DNA of 64,000 bases from the NCBI RefSeq assembly GCF_016900375.1, contig NZ_JACJKB010000005.1, positions 93,756 through 157,755 on the forward strand. The letters run 5' to 3'. The notes under the pieces are model-generated. The model did no database searches. It was not told the origin of the DNA and saw nothing but the letters and a program-made list of their open reading frames with translations. Positions 35,532 to 45,359 of this stretch are shown here, piece by piece; the first letter of the stretch is position 1; the number at the start of each line of letters is the position of its first letter. The position numbers and the translations under genes are program-made. This DNA comes from Collinsella tanakaei. Its GTDB lineage: Bacteria; Actinomycetota; Coriobacteriia; Coriobacteriales; Coriobacteriaceae.

Positions 35532-38039
35532 ATGGAGCGCAAGGGGTACGAGCAGCCGAGCCACATCCAGGTGCGCGGCGCGCGGGTGCATAACCTGAAG
35601 AACATCGATGTGGACATCCCCTTGGGTCAGCTTGTGGGCATCGCTGGCGTGTCCGGATCGGGCAAGAGCTCGCTGGCGCTTGGCACGCTTTATGCGGAAG
35701 GGTCGCGCCGCTATCTGGACGCGCTGTCCACCTACACGCGCCGGCGCATCGCGCAGACCGGCCGCGCCACGGTGGACGAGGTCCTGCATGTGCCCGCTGC
35801 GCTGGCGTTGCGTCAGCGTCCCGGCATCCCCGGCGTGCATTCCACGTTCGGCACCTCGACCGAGCTGCTCAACTACCTGCGCCTGCTGTTCTCGCGCCTG
35901 GGCAGCCATGTGTGCCCCAACGGCCATCGCGTGCCTCCGTCCATGGATGTGGCCCTCGGGCAGATGACGACCTGTCCCATCTGCGGCGTGCAGTTCATGG
36001 GGCCGGGCGCGGAGGACCTCGCCTTCAACAGCGGCGGCGCCTGCCCGACCTGCGGCGGCACGGGCATCGTGCGCACGGTTGACGAGGCGACGCTCGTGCC
36101 CGACGAGTCTATCTCCATCGACGACGGTGCTGTTTTGCCGTGGGGCTCGCTCATGTGGGACCTCATGAAGCAGGTGTGCGGCGCCATGGGCGTACGCACG
36201 AACGTGCCGTTTTGCGAGCTCACGCCCGAGGAGCGCGACATCGTTTTCCACGGTCCGGCGGTCAAGAAGCACATCCTCTACCAGCCCAAGAAGGGAAATG
36301 ACTTCGCCGAGCTGGATTTCACCTACTTCAACGCGGTGTACACGGTGGAAAACGCACTGTCGAAGGCGAAGGACGAGAAGGGCCTGGCGCGCGTGTCCAA
36401 GTTCCTGCGCGAGGACGTGTGCCCCGACTGTCATGGTACGCGCCTGTCCGAGCGCGCCCGTGGGCCGCAGATCGGCAGCATGACGCTTGCGGACGCCACG
36501 GCTTTGACCTTGGATGAGCTTGCTGCTTGGGTGCCGACGGTGCCCGCTACCTGCCCTGACGCCATGCGCGCCATGGCGCAGACGATCTGTGCCGAGATGG
36601 CAGAGCCCATCGAGCGCTTGCAGCAGCTGGGTCTGGGTTACCTTTCGCTCGACCGCGCGAGCTCGACGCTTTCCACCGGCGAGCGGCAGCGCGTGCAGCT
36701 GGCGCGCGCGGTGCGCAACCGGACCTGCGGTGTGCTCTACGTGCTGGACGAGCCGTCGATCGGCCTGCATCCGTCCAATGTCGAAGGCCTGCTCGGCGTG
36801 GTGGACGACCTTCTGGCGGACGGCAACTCGGTGGTGCTTGTCGACCACGACGTGCGCGTGCTGCGCCAGGCCGATCACCTAATCGAGATCGGTCCCGGTT
36901 CGGGTGCGGACGGTGGACGCATTATCGCGCAGGGCACAGTGGCCGAGGTGGAGGCCTCGCCCGAAACGCGCATCGGGCCGTTTTTGTCCGGCGCGCGCTC
37001 CGTGCGCGTGCGCGAGCGTGCGGCGGCGGAGCATGTTTTCGCCAACGGGGCGATTCACCTGGATACAGATGCCATCCACACGGTGAAGCCGCTGTCGGTC
37101 GATATCCCGCGCGGCAGGCTCACCGCGGTGACCGGCGTGTCGGGCTCGGGCAAGACCACCCTCGTGCTGGAAAGCCTTATTCCGGGTTTGCGCGCAGCCA
37201 TTGCAGGCGAGGCGCTGCCCGCGCACGTGCGCTCCGTGGAAGCCGACGGGATCCTGCGTGCGAACCTCATCGACGCCACGCCCATCGGCGCCAACGTGCG
37301 CTCGACGGTGGGCACGTACTCCGGCGTGCTCGACGACCTGCGCCGGGCGTATGCCAAGCTGCCCGAGGCACGCGAGCGCGGCCTCAAGGCGGGCGCGTTC
37401 TCGTACAACACCGGTTCGCTGCGCTGCCCCACCTGCGACGGCACGGGGCAGATCTCACTCGACGTACAGTTTCTGCCGGACGTGGACATCCCGTGCCCCG
37501 ATTGCGGCGGCGCGCGCTATGGTCGCGCCGCGTACGGCATCAAGCTCGCAGGCGATATCTCGCTGCCGGAGCTGCTGTCGTATACGGTTGACCAGGCGCT
37601 CGAGGTATTGGCCGATACGAACCTGCGCACGGCGAAGGCCAAGCTGCAGGTTCTGCACGATCTGGGCCTGGGCTACCTGACGCTCGGCGAGGCCACGCCG
37701 GCGCTTTCGGGAGGTGAGGCGCAGCGTCTGAAGCTGGCAAGCGAGCTCACGCGCAAGCAGGGCGACGCGCTCTTCGTGTTCGATGAGCCCACGATCGGCC
37801 TGCACCCGCTCGATGTCGAGGTGCTGCTGCGCGTGCTGCAGCGGCTGATCGACAACGGAGCCACGGTGGTGGTGATCGAGCACGACCTCGACATGATCGC
37901 GAACGCCGACTACGTGATCGACATGGGCCCGGGCGGCGGCGATGACGGCGGGCGCATCGTCTGCGCCGGCACGCCGGAGCAGGTCGCCGCCTACGAGGAG
38001 TCCATCACGGGCCGCTACATCGCCGAGGAGCTGAGGTGA
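35532..38039 (+). CDS. Short UvrA paralogue (UvrA2-like ABC ATPase)
   Basis: The 835-residue protein is an excinuclease-UvrA-type ABC ATPase with two ATPase halves: Walker A GVSGSGKSSLALGTLYAEG and GVSGSGKTTLVLESL, signatures LSTGERQR and LSGGEAQRLKLA, and Walker B VLDEPSIGLHP and VFDEPTIGLHP. Zinc motifs CPTCGGTG, CPDCHGTR and CPTCDGTG are present. It is about 100 residues shorter than UvrA proper and has lost most of the UvrB-interaction insertion, as in UvrA2/DrrC-like proteins linked to drug tolerance. GGAGGAG precedes the ATG at 35532. Its stop codon lies inside a palindromic repeat, and a copy of its last 22 bp recurs at 38440. Confidence 0.9.
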   Translation: MERKGYEQPSHIQVRGARVHNLKNIDVDIPLGQLVGIAGVSGSGKSSLALGTLYAEGSRRYLDALSTYTRRRIAQTGRATVDEVLHVPAALALRQRPGIPGVHSTFGTSTELLNYLRLLFSRLGSHVCPNGHRVPPSMDVALGQMTTCPICGVQFMGPGAEDLAFNSGGACPTCGGTGIVRTVDEATLVPDESISIDDGAVLPWGSLMWDLMKQVCGAMGVRTNVPFCELTPEERDIVFHGPAVKKHILYQPKKGNDFAELDFTYFNAVYTVENALSKAKDEKGLARVSKFLREDVCPDCHGTRLSERARGPQIGSMTLADATALTLDELAAWVPTVPATCPDAMRAMAQTICAEMAEPIERLQQLGLGYLSLDRASSTLSTGERQRVQLARAVRNRTCGVLYVLDEPSIGLHPSNVEGLLGVVDDLLADGNSVVLVDHDVRVLRQADHLIEIGPGSGADGGRIIAQGTVAEVEASPETRIGPFLSGARSVRVRERAAAEHVFANGAIHLDTDAIHTVKPLSVDIPRGRLTAVTGVSGSGKTTLVLESLIPGLRAAIAGEALPAHVRSVEADGILRANLIDATPIGANVRSTVGTYSGVLDDLRRAYAKLPEARERGLKAGAFSYNTGSLRCPTCDGTGQISLDVQFLPDVDIPCPDCGGARYGRAAYGIKLAGDISLPELLSYTVDQALEVLADTNLRTAKAKLQVLHDLGLGYLTLGEATPALSGGEAQRLKLASELTRKQGDALFVFDEPTIGLHPLDVEVLLRVLQRLIDNGATVVVIEHDLDMIANADYVIDMGPGGGDDGGRIVCAGTPEQVAAYEESITGRYIAEELR

Positions 38040-38062
38040 AATAAGGACAGGGGTTATTTCAC
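38036..38062. repeat. GGGGTTATTTCAC palindrome overlapping the UvrA-like gene stop
   Basis: GTGAAATAA at 38036-38044 pairs with TTATTTCAC at 38054-38062; the loop holds GGACAGGGG's core. The TGA stop is part of the left arm. It is a short relative of the 78-bp palindrome at 2954. Confidence 0.85.
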
Positions 38063-38439
38063 AAGAAACGGGCGCGCAAGGATGGTTGGCGCTTCCTGTG
38101 AGCGGCTTAAAACCAGTGAATATAGGTAGGGTATTAACCGGGGTACGATTTTCGGTGCGGTTTCCCATCGAGCGGAGACCCTTAGCAAAGTCGCAGGAAC
38201 GACCTGCGGAAATGTCGGCGCTCTTCCGCCGATGGGCGAACGGCGCTGAAAAAACGTGCCCCAAACAATACAAGATATTGCTCGGCTTGGGTACGATTCG
38301 ACGGATCACCTGGAAATATGCATGACACGACGCCGTTGGGGCAGTTTGATGCACTCGGCTTGACTGGGCGCCGCCGCCCGTCCGCGCTGTCGCCCTCGGG
38401 CGTGCGCGAAATTAGGGTGGGGATTTCACATCATCGCAA
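38063..38439. other. Non-coding stretch between the duplicated UvrA-like gene ends
   Basis: No gene with a ribosome binding site was found. GGGTACGATT occurs twice (38142 and 38288 areas), and a small hairpin CGCAGG/CCTGCG lies near 38192. The base composition is more AT-rich than the flanks. It may be the inside of a decayed insertion. Confidence 0.5.
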
Positions 38440-38469
38440 GCCGCCACATCGCCGAGGAGCTCGTGTAGT
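38440..38469 (+). pseudogene. Remnant copy of the UvrA-like gene 3' end
   Basis: GCCGCCACATCGCCGAGGAG and the next two bases at 38440-38461 match 38011-38032 with one difference, and read in frame as RHIAEELV followed by TAG, like the real C-terminus RYIAEELR. It is a 22-bp direct repeat flanking about 400 bp, consistent with insertion at, or partial duplication of, the gene end. Confidence 0.55.
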
Positions 38470-38596
38470 CGTGTGAGATGGATAGCTGCCGCCATTCCAA
38501 ATAATAAAAAGCAAATAAGAGATCTCACTGGGTATACTTCTTATCGCCAGCGAAGTCCGAGCGCGGGCGGCGCCACCGATAAGGAGGCGATCGCCT

Positions 38597-38707
38597 ATGG
38601 ATATGATCCTGAATCTTCTTAATGCCCTCGCAACTATTGCGAGCACCGTGAAGACGCTTTTTGAGTTGCATGATCGGTGGAAGGGGAGAAAGCGCAAAGT
38701 CGGATGA
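38597..38707 (+). CDS. Toxin-like small hydrophobic peptide (36 aa)
   Basis: The 36-residue peptide MDMILNLLNALATIASTVKT continues LFELHDRWKGRKRKVG: a hydrophobic helix followed by a very basic tail. AAGGAGG precedes the ATG and a perfect hairpin terminator follows the stop by 15 nt, so this is a small independent gene missed by length filters. The layout resembles type I toxins and holin-like peptides; a small membrane peptide of other function is equally possible. No antisense RNA can be read with confidence. Confidence 0.55.
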   Translation: MDMILNLLNALATIASTVKTLFELHDRWKGRKRKVG

Positions 38708-38721
38708 CGCAACGAGATGAT

Positions 38722-38747
38722 AAGAGCCCGGCGGCAACCGGGCTCTT
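38722..38747. terminator. Bidirectional terminator after the small peptide gene
   Basis: AAGAGCCCGG at 38722-38731 pairs perfectly with CCGGGCTCTT at 38738-38747. Confidence 0.85.
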
Positions 38748-39081
38748 GATTCAATGACCTGCGTCGCCCGCGCCACAGTTAACAACAGACGGGCTTCGCT
38801 GGCATCTTCAGTATACCACCTGGGTCCGTATTTCATTCGCCTGCGCAGGCTGCCTTTGATTATGCCCTGCGAGACGCTGGCATCTACGTTGGCGGTGAGC
38901 GCTTCTCCCGCCCAATGCTGCCGAGAATTCTTCCCTCATCCGCATGCCGTTCGAGCGAGCTGCCCTGCTGGCCGCTACCTTCATCAATGCGCGTCAATTA
39001 CAAGAAACCTTTATCCGGCCCATCGTCTTGCGAATGGGCACATACGGCGTAGCGATTTCAGCCGATGTGAAAGGAAAGGGT

Positions 39082-39675
39082 ATGACCAGTTACGGGTACG
39101 CGCGGGTCTCGACAAGAGACCAAAACGTGAGCAGACAGATCGATGCGTTGAGGGCGTTTCCTTTGGAGGAGCATCGGATCTTCGTGGACCATTATTCCGG
39201 TGTGCATTTCGAGCGGCCGAATTACCAGCTGCTTATGGGGACCATGGGGCCGCACGATGTGCTGGTGGTGACGAGCATCGACCGGTTGGGACGCAACTAC
39301 AAGGAGATCCTCGAGCAATGGCAGGAGCTCACGAAGCGTCGCGAGATCGACATCGTGGTGCTCGACATGCCGCTGCTGGATACGCGCTCGACCGATCGAG
39401 ACCTAACCGGAACGTTTATCGCCGACATGATGCTTCAGCTGCTGAGCTATGTGGCGCAGGTTGAGCGCGAGAACATCCGGCAGCGGCAAGCGGAAGGCAT
39501 CGCGGCGGCGAGGGTGCGCGGTGTTCGCCTGGGTCGTCCGCCTCTGCCCAAGCCCAAAGAGTACTGGGCGATAAAGGAGCTCGTGGGAGGGGGAGAGCTG
39601 ACACACGCCGAGGCGGCGATGCGTCTAGGCGTTTCTCGGACCACGTTTGAGAAATGGTTACGCGAGGATAGGTAG
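39082..39675 (+). CDS. Serine recombinase (resolvase/invertase family)
   Basis: The 197-residue protein has the resolvase catalytic domain (YGYARVSTRDQNVSRQIDAL with the active Ser, TSIDRLGRNYKEIL with catalytic Arg residues, QVERENIRQRQAEGIAAARV) and a C-terminal helix-turn-helix (THAEAAMRLGVSRTTFEKWL). Length and layout fit small DNA invertases and resolvases. GGAAAGGG precedes the ATG at 39082. It lies upstream of a large surface-protein gene, and the gap between them contains an inverted repeat, so it may invert or resolve DNA there. Confidence 0.93.
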   Translation: MTSYGYARVSTRDQNVSRQIDALRAFPLEEHRIFVDHYSGVHFERPNYQLLMGTMGPHDVLVVTSIDRLGRNYKEILEQWQELTKRREIDIVVLDMPLLDTRSTDRDLTGTFIADMMLQLLSYVAQVERENIRQRQAEGIAAARVRGVRLGRPPLPKPKEYWAIKELVGGGELTHAEAAMRLGVSRTTFEKWLREDR

Positions 39676-39776
39676 TCCGCGGCTGGCACAGCGGACAGAA
39701 AGCGGTCGGAATACAATAACCCATCGCGTCGGTCGGGCGCCAGATTGAAAAAAGACGCAGAATATTGCGTAAAAAG

Positions 39777-39920
39777 GTAGACCTTTCCGTCTTCCCAATC
39801 CACGTTGCCTTGCTGCCACGCGGATGCAGTTCGTATGGTCATTCCCCCTGATGATGGGGAGAAATCGAACCAACTACCACATAAATACGTATGCTAGTGC
39901 ACCCTTTCGCAAAGGTCTAC
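39777..39920. repeat. Inverted repeat bounding a possible invertible segment
   Basis: GTAGACCTTT at 39777-39786 and AAAGGTCTAC at 39911-39920 are exact inverse copies; similarity extends to about 20 bp with some mismatches. Each copy is itself partly palindromic (AAAGGTAGACCTTT; CTACTTAAGTAG). They enclose 124 bp between the serine recombinase and the surface-protein gene. No clear promoter was identified inside, so phase variation is a hypothesis. Confidence 0.45.
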
Positions 39921-40075
39921 TTAAGTAGGCGTGAGCGGAGGGCTGAAGATTCGATAAAGTGCCTGCTCAGGCAGGATAGTTGTCGCGTTTTCCAGATGCT
40001 TTTTGCAGGCTGGGATAAAGCCTTCGTTCAACCGATCCTTCCATTCACTTCCGCCCTGCAGCTGCGAGGCAGCTC

Positions 40076-40105
40076 CGGGCGTGCGGCTTTACGGCGGCAC
40101 GCCCG
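40076..40105 (+). promoter_or_regulatory. Leader hairpin of the surface-protein gene
   Basis: CGGGCGTGC at 40076-40084 pairs with GCACGCCCG at 40097-40105. It lies 68 nt before the start codon, with no T tract after it. Confidence 0.5.
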
Positions 40106-40173
40106 AAAAGATAGCGCCGCTTGATGTTTGCGACGACGGGCGGGGCAACGCTGAAACGGAAGGAAGGTTTGCT

Positions 40174-43100
40174 ATGCACAAGCTGAAGAGGGGAGCGTTT
40201 GCGCTGGTCGTTGCCTTGGCGATGATGTTCGCGCTGCCGCTCTCCGCCCACGCCGCCGAAGGCGACGTGGCGAAGATTGGGGACGTGGGGTACGCCACGC
40301 TTGATGACGCGGTGGAAGCTGCAGAAGAGGGCTCGACTATCGAGCTGCTTGCTGACTGTGAGCTGACGAAGGGTTTCAACAAGACTCTTACCTTCAAGGG
40401 TAACGGCAAGATTGAAATAAACAAGCAGCTCACCAGCAACGGTGAAGGCTGGATGTGCTTCGGTCTGAACGATTCCTCTCGTGTGCTGACGTTCGATGGT
40501 GCGGGCGTATCGGTAGAGTGGAGATCTCCGGAGGGCCCTACGCCATGGCTCATGCTCTCGTTGTCGGGAAAGCTTGTCGTGACAAATGGCGCATCGTTCA
40601 AGATGACGGTGGGAGGAGAAAGCACCACCGAAAACAGGGACTCTCGCAATGCGATATACATGAACGCGGATTCGGAGATTGCCGTTTCCAATGGCTCGAC
40701 CTTTGAGATTTACGGACAGAATACCGCTGGTAAAGAGGGCCAGGGCCTGCAGCTCGACACCGCGGGCGCCGCAAAAGTTACCGTTACAGGAAACAGTACA
40801 TTCCTGATCGACGGCACGAACCGCGGATACGTCAACAGCCCGGAGATTTACGTCAAAGATTCGACCTTTACCGTGAAGAACTGCACGGCTAATGCTTCTA
40901 ATGGCGGCAATTTTACCGCGGTAAATTCCAAGATTTCTTATATCGATAATGCCGGTCATGGTCTTTCCGCAGGTGATGTCGTTCTTTCCGAGAACACCTA
41001 TTTCCTCTCAGAGGGTAATGGCTACTACGGAATGTACGCGTCGGGCAAATTCGCTGTGGACGGTTCGTGCACGGTTGACGTCAAGGGTAATTCTGGCAGA
41101 GGAGATTTCGCAGGCCTGAAGCTCACGAGTGGCGTGACGGATGGTCGTGTAGCAAGCGGCGCGATCGTCAACATTGTCGATAACTATTGCAGCGGCCTGT
41201 CGAACAACGGCAAGGTTGTATTTGAAGAGGGCGTTCAGCTCACGATCACGGGCAATCTCAACGACAAGGGCGGCTCGAGTCATGGTGGCGGTATTTATAA
41301 CAGCGGCGCCAATGCGAACCTGACTTTGCCGAGTGACGCAGTGGTCTACAACAACCATGCGGCAACCGATGGCGATGACATTTACAACAACACGACAAGC
41401 ACCATTAGCTTCTCCAATGTCGGTAACGGTTGGAAACTCGATGGGGTTGGCATCAATGGGGCTGTCGATGACTGCGAGGACGAAATCGACGGCTGGTATC
41501 TTGACGGTGCGGTTGTCAATGATGGCGCTATAGAGTTCGACTCTGCTAAACGTTGGGAGGCTCATAACGCACCGCTCTATGCCGAGAAGTTCGACCCGGA
41601 GCAGATTGCGAGCGCCGAGGCTGCTTCTCCCATGAGCGTGCTGGTCTCTCTGCTTGCCGATGATCAGGACAATGGTGACGCCGATGCCAATGCCAATGAC
41701 TATGCAGTAACGGGGCCCCTGGCCCTCAAGGCGGCTCATGATCTCCTGCCGCTCGAACCCGGCGATTCGGATGAGCCTGACTGGACCACGTCCAAATCTA
41801 AGACGGCGACCAATCTGGATGAGAATTACGAATCTGAGGTAACCTTGTCGCTTCCCTCGGCTGAGGTCGAGCTGGTTTCCGATGTTGTCTTTGTTCTCGA
41901 CAAGTCGACGAGTGCCGACTTGGAGGATGAAGCAATTAAGATGCTTGCTGACCTTAACGGTCAGATTGAAGAGTCCGGCGCAAAAGTAAAAGTCGGCGTT
42001 GTTATTTTCAACAAGAAAGCAAACGTTCAACTGCCGCTTACTGAGTTGACTGACGACAATCTTTCCGAGATTGAGAACGCGATCAAGTTTGATATTTCTT
42101 CGGGCACAAACACCCATGCCGGCTTGCTTGCGGGTGTGAAGATGCTGGATGAGGATACGTCGGTGGCTGACACCCGGAAGTATCTTATCTTCGTGAGCGA
42201 TGGCATCACCTATATGTATAACGAGAGCCCGACCGCGATTGGACTCCAGAACGGGGATAAAACTAATGTGTTTGCCGGCCCCGATAACTGGAAAACAAAG
42301 TACGACTCGAACGAGGCGCCTGCGAATTGGAATGAATGGCTCGAGGAGGTTGGCCAGCAAATAATGGCCGACGGCGACCAGTATGATTTCCCATACGAAG
42401 GTCCCTACGAGAGCTTCATCTCCTACGATGACCGTTCCGACCATGCAATGTCGATCGATAAGGCGCTGTGCCTGACGCAGCAGGTCTATCAAGAGGCTTC
42501 GGAAAAGTATCACTGCTATGCGATGAAGGCGTCGACGAACGCCGATCATCCCTGGGCATCTTCGTTCATGGATTTCTTGGCGAACGGGAAAGAGGTATCT
42601 TTCGATTCCATCAAGAACGACATCTACTATCTCCTCGATGCCGGTTCTAGGGTCGTTGACTACATGGGAAATGGTACGGACGACAAGGGCTCCCTCTACA
42701 ACTTTGACTTTGTGAATAAGGTCGAGCGCCTAAGCCTCACGGTTGGCAGTGAAGAGAACGGCAACAAGCAGATGCTTGATGTTGCGCCCATCGATAATGC
42801 CGATGGGTCGACGGCGGCTTATGGCTTCGGAGAGAAGATTGTCTCGGGCGAGCAGGCCGGCAAGTACCCGTACGAGCTCTATTACTACGCCGATAGTGCC
42901 GAGGGTGCCAACGATGAGCACTTTGTCTGGAAGATCAACGTGCCGGTGAGCAACTTTGCTCCCGTGCAGCTGACCTATGCGGTGCGACTCACGAATCCCG
43001 CTGAGGACAACCAGCAGCATGGCGTCTACGATGCGGACGGTGATTCCGGCTCGACTGCCTTGTATACCAACAACGAGGCTACGCTATATCCCGTTGACAG

Positions 43101-44739
43101 TAACGGCAACGAGGGCCTGCCCGAGAACTTCCGCAAGCCTACGGTGAGCTATGCGGTCGGTACGGTTACCGTGACTCCTGCCGATATCACTATCTACATG
43201 GGTGGCGATGAGGGCTACGAGGGCGTCGTAAGCGGTGAGAATGGCGAGTACACTTCTAGTAACTCGCTGCCCGAGCCTGGCTTCTTCTTTACGCTGCCGG
43301 ATTACATCAACCAGGCGTTTGTCGATGCTGACCTTGCCGACGATCTTGACGATCCTGCCGATCTTTCAGGGTACATGACGATTTATACCGAGGGCTACGA
43401 CGTCGAGAATGGTGAGCTGCACTGGAAGCTCGAACGCTACGGCGACAACACTTCTGTCGGTAGCGTCGATGATTCGAATGCGAATGGCAAGTTCATCTAC
43501 CGTATCGTCCCTGTTCTGACCGACGAGCAGGAGGCGGCCGGTATGGAAGCCGTGCCCGTTCGTCTGCGGTTCACCTCTGAGGATGGTCAGACGTTCACAA
43601 ACGACACCTTTAATCCGAGTGAAGTTGATAGGCTGTATCAGCAGTACACGATGAAGCTCTACACGGAACTCGTTGAGAACGATCAGGTTGTATTTGAAGT
43701 CAAAATCCCTGAGAGCGAGAATTACGCGGGGGCTACGTATCGCACTAAGATGGCGCTTGGCGAGGGCGAGCTCACCATCCGCTACGTTACGGGAGAACAG
43801 GATGATGTGGTTACCGATGTCGTGACGAGCGATGACGACCTCGTCGAGGCTGTGGCGAAGAACCCCGGCAAGGCTTTTGCTCAGCATCCTGCAGATACGA
43901 CCTACTACATCAACGACAGCCAGGTTGACGTTGCTGGCGAGGATGTTGCCCCGTCTCTGCTTTTCGATGATGTCGTGAGTGGTGACGACGCTGGCACCGA
44001 TGAGAACTACGCTGGCTTGCTCAAGGATGCAACCGATGAGGCTCTTGCTGCCGAAGGGGTAACCTTCTCCAATCCTCAGTATCAGGCAAAGTACCTCGAT
44101 CTGGTCGATGCGAACAACGGCAACGTGTGGCTGACCGCGAGCGAGCCCACGACGGTCTACTGGCCGTATCCGACTGGGACTGATGAGAACACCGAGTTCC
44201 ACCTCGTGCACTTCGAGGGTCTCGACCGTGAGATGGGTACCGGCGAAATCGAGGACGAAGTTTCCGGCGCTAACAAGACCGTGCTGAACGTGGAGAGGAC
44301 TCCCTACGGCATCAAGTTCACGGTAAGCGACTTCTCGCCGTTCGTGCTGGTCTGGGATGGCGACTCGGATGAGCCGGATCCCGACCCGACGCCGGATCCC
44401 GATCCCAAGCCGGACCCCGATCCGACGCCTGATCCGGACCCCGATCCCACTCCTGATCCGGATCCTGAGCCCGAACCCACGCCGGATCCTGAGCCCGAGC
44501 CGACGCCGGACCCCGAGCCGACTCCCGAGCCCGAACCGACTCCTGATCCGAAGCCCACGCCTGAGCCCACGCCGGAGCCGACCCCGGCGCCCGATCCCAC
44601 CCCGACCGACTCCGACAAGCCTTCGGGTAGCAACATCCCCCAGACAGGAGATGTGGCGGGTGCCGTCATTCCGCTGATCGCGCTCGTCGGTGCCGGCACT
44701 GCTGGCGTCGGTATCACCATCCGTCGTCGTCGCAAGTAG
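40174..44739 (+). CDS. Large sortase-anchored surface protein with a VWA domain
   Basis: The 1521-residue protein has a signal peptide (cleaved near AHA at about residue 29), a long beta-helix-like N-terminal half rich in Asn/Gly/Ser, a von Willebrand A domain from about residue 570 with the MIDAS start FVLDKSTS and later FVSDG, further beta-rich domains, a Pro/Asp/Glu-rich wall-spanning spacer, and an IPQTG sorting signal at about 1488 with a hydrophobic segment and RRRRK. Such proteins are adhesins or pilus-like structures. GGAAGGAAGG precedes the ATG at 40174. The gene is less GC-rich than its neighbours and sits behind a serine recombinase and a possible invertible segment. The ligand is unknown. 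Confidence 0.92.
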   Translation: MHKLKRGAFALVVALAMMFALPLSAHAAEGDVAKIGDVGYATLDDAVEAAEEGSTIELLADCELTKGFNKTLTFKGNGKIEINKQLTSNGEGWMCFGLNDSSRVLTFDGAGVSVEWRSPEGPTPWLMLSLSGKLVVTNGASFKMTVGGESTTENRDSRNAIYMNADSEIAVSNGSTFEIYGQNTAGKEGQGLQLDTAGAAKVTVTGNSTFLIDGTNRGYVNSPEIYVKDSTFTVKNCTANASNGGNFTAVNSKISYIDNAGHGLSAGDVVLSENTYFLSEGNGYYGMYASGKFAVDGSCTVDVKGNSGRGDFAGLKLTSGVTDGRVASGAIVNIVDNYCSGLSNNGKVVFEEGVQLTITGNLNDKGGSSHGGGIYNSGANANLTLPSDAVVYNNHAATDGDDIYNNTTSTISFSNVGNGWKLDGVGINGAVDDCEDEIDGWYLDGAVVNDGAIEFDSAKRWEAHNAPLYAEKFDPEQIASAEAASPMSVLVSLLADDQDNGDADANANDYAVTGPLALKAAHDLLPLEPGDSDEPDWTTSKSKTATNLDENYESEVTLSLPSAEVELVSDVVFVLDKSTSADLEDEAIKMLADLNGQIEESGAKVKVGVVIFNKKANVQLPLTELTDDNLSEIENAIKFDISSGTNTHAGLLAGVKMLDEDTSVADTRKYLIFVSDGITYMYNESPTAIGLQNGDKTNVFAGPDNWKTKYDSNEAPANWNEWLEEVGQQIMADGDQYDFPYEGPYESFISYDDRSDHAMSIDKALCLTQQVYQEASEKYHCYAMKASTNADHPWASSFMDFLANGKEVSFDSIKNDIYYLLDAGSRVVDYMGNGTDDKGSLYNFDFVNKVERLSLTVGSEENGNKQMLDVAPIDNADGSTAAYGFGEKIVSGEQAGKYPYELYYYADSAEGANDEHFVWKINVPVSNFAPVQLTYAVRLTNPAEDNQQHGVYDADGDSGSTALYTNNEATLYPVDSNGNEGLPENFRKPTVSYAVGTVTVTPADITIYMGGDEGYEGVVSGENGEYTSSNSLPEPGFFFTLPDYINQAFVDADLADDLDDPADLSGYMTIYTEGYDVENGELHWKLERYGDNTSVGSVDDSNANGKFIYRIVPVLTDEQEAAGMEAVPVRLRFTSEDGQTFTNDTFNPSEVDRLYQQYTMKLYTELVENDQVVFEVKIPESENYAGATYRTKMALGEGELTIRYVTGEQDDVVTDVVTSDDDLVEAVAKNPGKAFAQHPADTTYYINDSQVDVAGEDVAPSLLFDDVVSGDDAGTDENYAGLLKDATDEALAAEGVTFSNPQYQAKYLDLVDANNGNVWLTASEPTTVYWPYPTGTDENTEFHLVHFEGLDREMGTGEIEDEVSGANKTVLNVERTPYGIKFTVSDFSPFVLVWDGDSDEPDPDPTPDPDPKPDPDPTPDPDPDPTPDPDPEPEPTPDPEPEPTPDPEPTPEPEPTPDPKPTPEPTPEPTPAPDPTPTDSDKPSGSNIPQTGDVAGAVIPLIALVGAGTAGVGITIRRRRK

Positions 44740-44795
44740 CACGACTCCGATCAAAGCGTCTGCTGCCTGCACGCTGACCCGCGCAGCGCGACGCC

Positions 44796-44828
44796 GCGGT
44801 GCAGCCATCCGGGCGATGTCTGCACCGC
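44796..44828 (+). terminator. Hairpin downstream of the surface-protein gene
   Basis: GCGGTGCAG at 44796-44804 pairs with CTGCACCGC at 44820-44828. No T tract is present. Confidence 0.45.
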
Positions 44829-44843
44829 CTAACCCCGAAGCCA

Positions 44844-44910
44844 CGCCGGGATGCAATCCACCCGGGTGAGCTTATAGCGCCCGGCTCATGTGTTCGAGTC
44901 GCGTGGCGCC
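44844..44910 (+). pseudogene. Possible tRNA-Met(CAT) remnant
   Basis: GTGAGCTTATAGCGCCCGG followed by CTCAT resembles the D arm and anticodon stem with a CAT anticodon, and TGTTCGAGTCGCGT resembles a T arm, but the 3' half of the anticodon stem and the variable loop are missing between them. No intact acceptor stem was found, so it is either a decayed tRNA left by an integration event or a chance resemblance. Confidence 0.35.
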
Positions 44911-44987
44911 GTCCGGTTCATACCCGACCCGTGAACCGGACCTGTTGGCCCGGCACCAGATCCGACCCCTGGTGCCGGGCCGTTTTT
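44911..44987 (+). terminator. Tandem hairpins ending in a strong rho-independent terminator
   Basis: GTCCGGTTCA at 44911-44920 pairs with TGAACCGGAC at 44932-44941, and directly after it GGCCCGGCACCAG at 44947-44959 pairs with CTGGTGCCGGGCC at 44969-44981, followed by GTTTTTG. This is the clearest terminator in the gap; it is 200 nt after the surface-protein gene and may end a separate short transcript. Confidence 0.85.
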
Positions 44988-45165
44988 GTTTCGACGCTCA
45001 GCATGCTTCAAGCGGCGGGACTGATCGCTTCCGCCCGCATCGCTCGTGCCAACGAAAAGTTCACGATGCTGCAATATGACGGTATCCCGATAGCCCCGCT
45101 TTCTACATGCAGTGGCCAAATGAGCTGCGCTCCCGGTGGTTCCCACAGCTCGAATGGGAGGAGCA
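44988..45165. other. Intergenic stretch upstream of the ribonucleotide reductase promoter
   Basis: No gene, repeat family member or recognised riboswitch was seen here. A cobalamin riboswitch was looked for because the downstream enzyme uses B12, but the conserved B12 box was not found. Confidence 0.5.
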
Positions 45166-45213
45166 ACACAACATATAGTGGTACCGTTCACGGATGCAAA
45201 CAATATGTTGGCA
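45166..45213 (+). promoter_or_regulatory. Pair of NrdR-box-like sites
   Basis: ACACAACATATAGTGG at 45166-45181 matches the NrdR box (ACACTATATATAGTGT) at 13 of 16 positions; a weaker site, AAACAATATGTTGGCA, starts at 45198, 32 bp away, the usual three-turn spacing. The second box overlaps a TTGGCA -35-like element. They precede the ribonucleotide reductase gene, the standard NrdR target. Confidence 0.65.
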
Positions 45214-45359
45214 AACCTTCAAGCTCACCTTGATAGAATCAGTATCGCTGGCCACCGCGGTGCCGCTTCGCTCGAAGCACCGCCGCGCCGTCCGCAAGCT
45301 CAAAAACATGTCCACGCGACGTGACACACTTTACCTACCCGATGGAAGCGAGGTAGCTG

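Noticed and set aside
38086..38325. 79-residue plus-strand frame after the UvrA-like gene
   Set aside because: No ribosome binding site and no recognisable protein features; it lies in the DNA between the duplicated gene ends.
40045..40959. 304-residue minus-strand frame opposite the surface-protein gene
   Set aside because: No domain, no ribosome binding site, and the plus strand has a clear signal peptide and sortase signal.
44988..45359. Cobalamin riboswitch upstream of the B12-dependent reductase
   Set aside because: The GCCACTG B12 box and the surrounding conserved helices are not found on the plus strand; NrdR-like boxes explain the region better.
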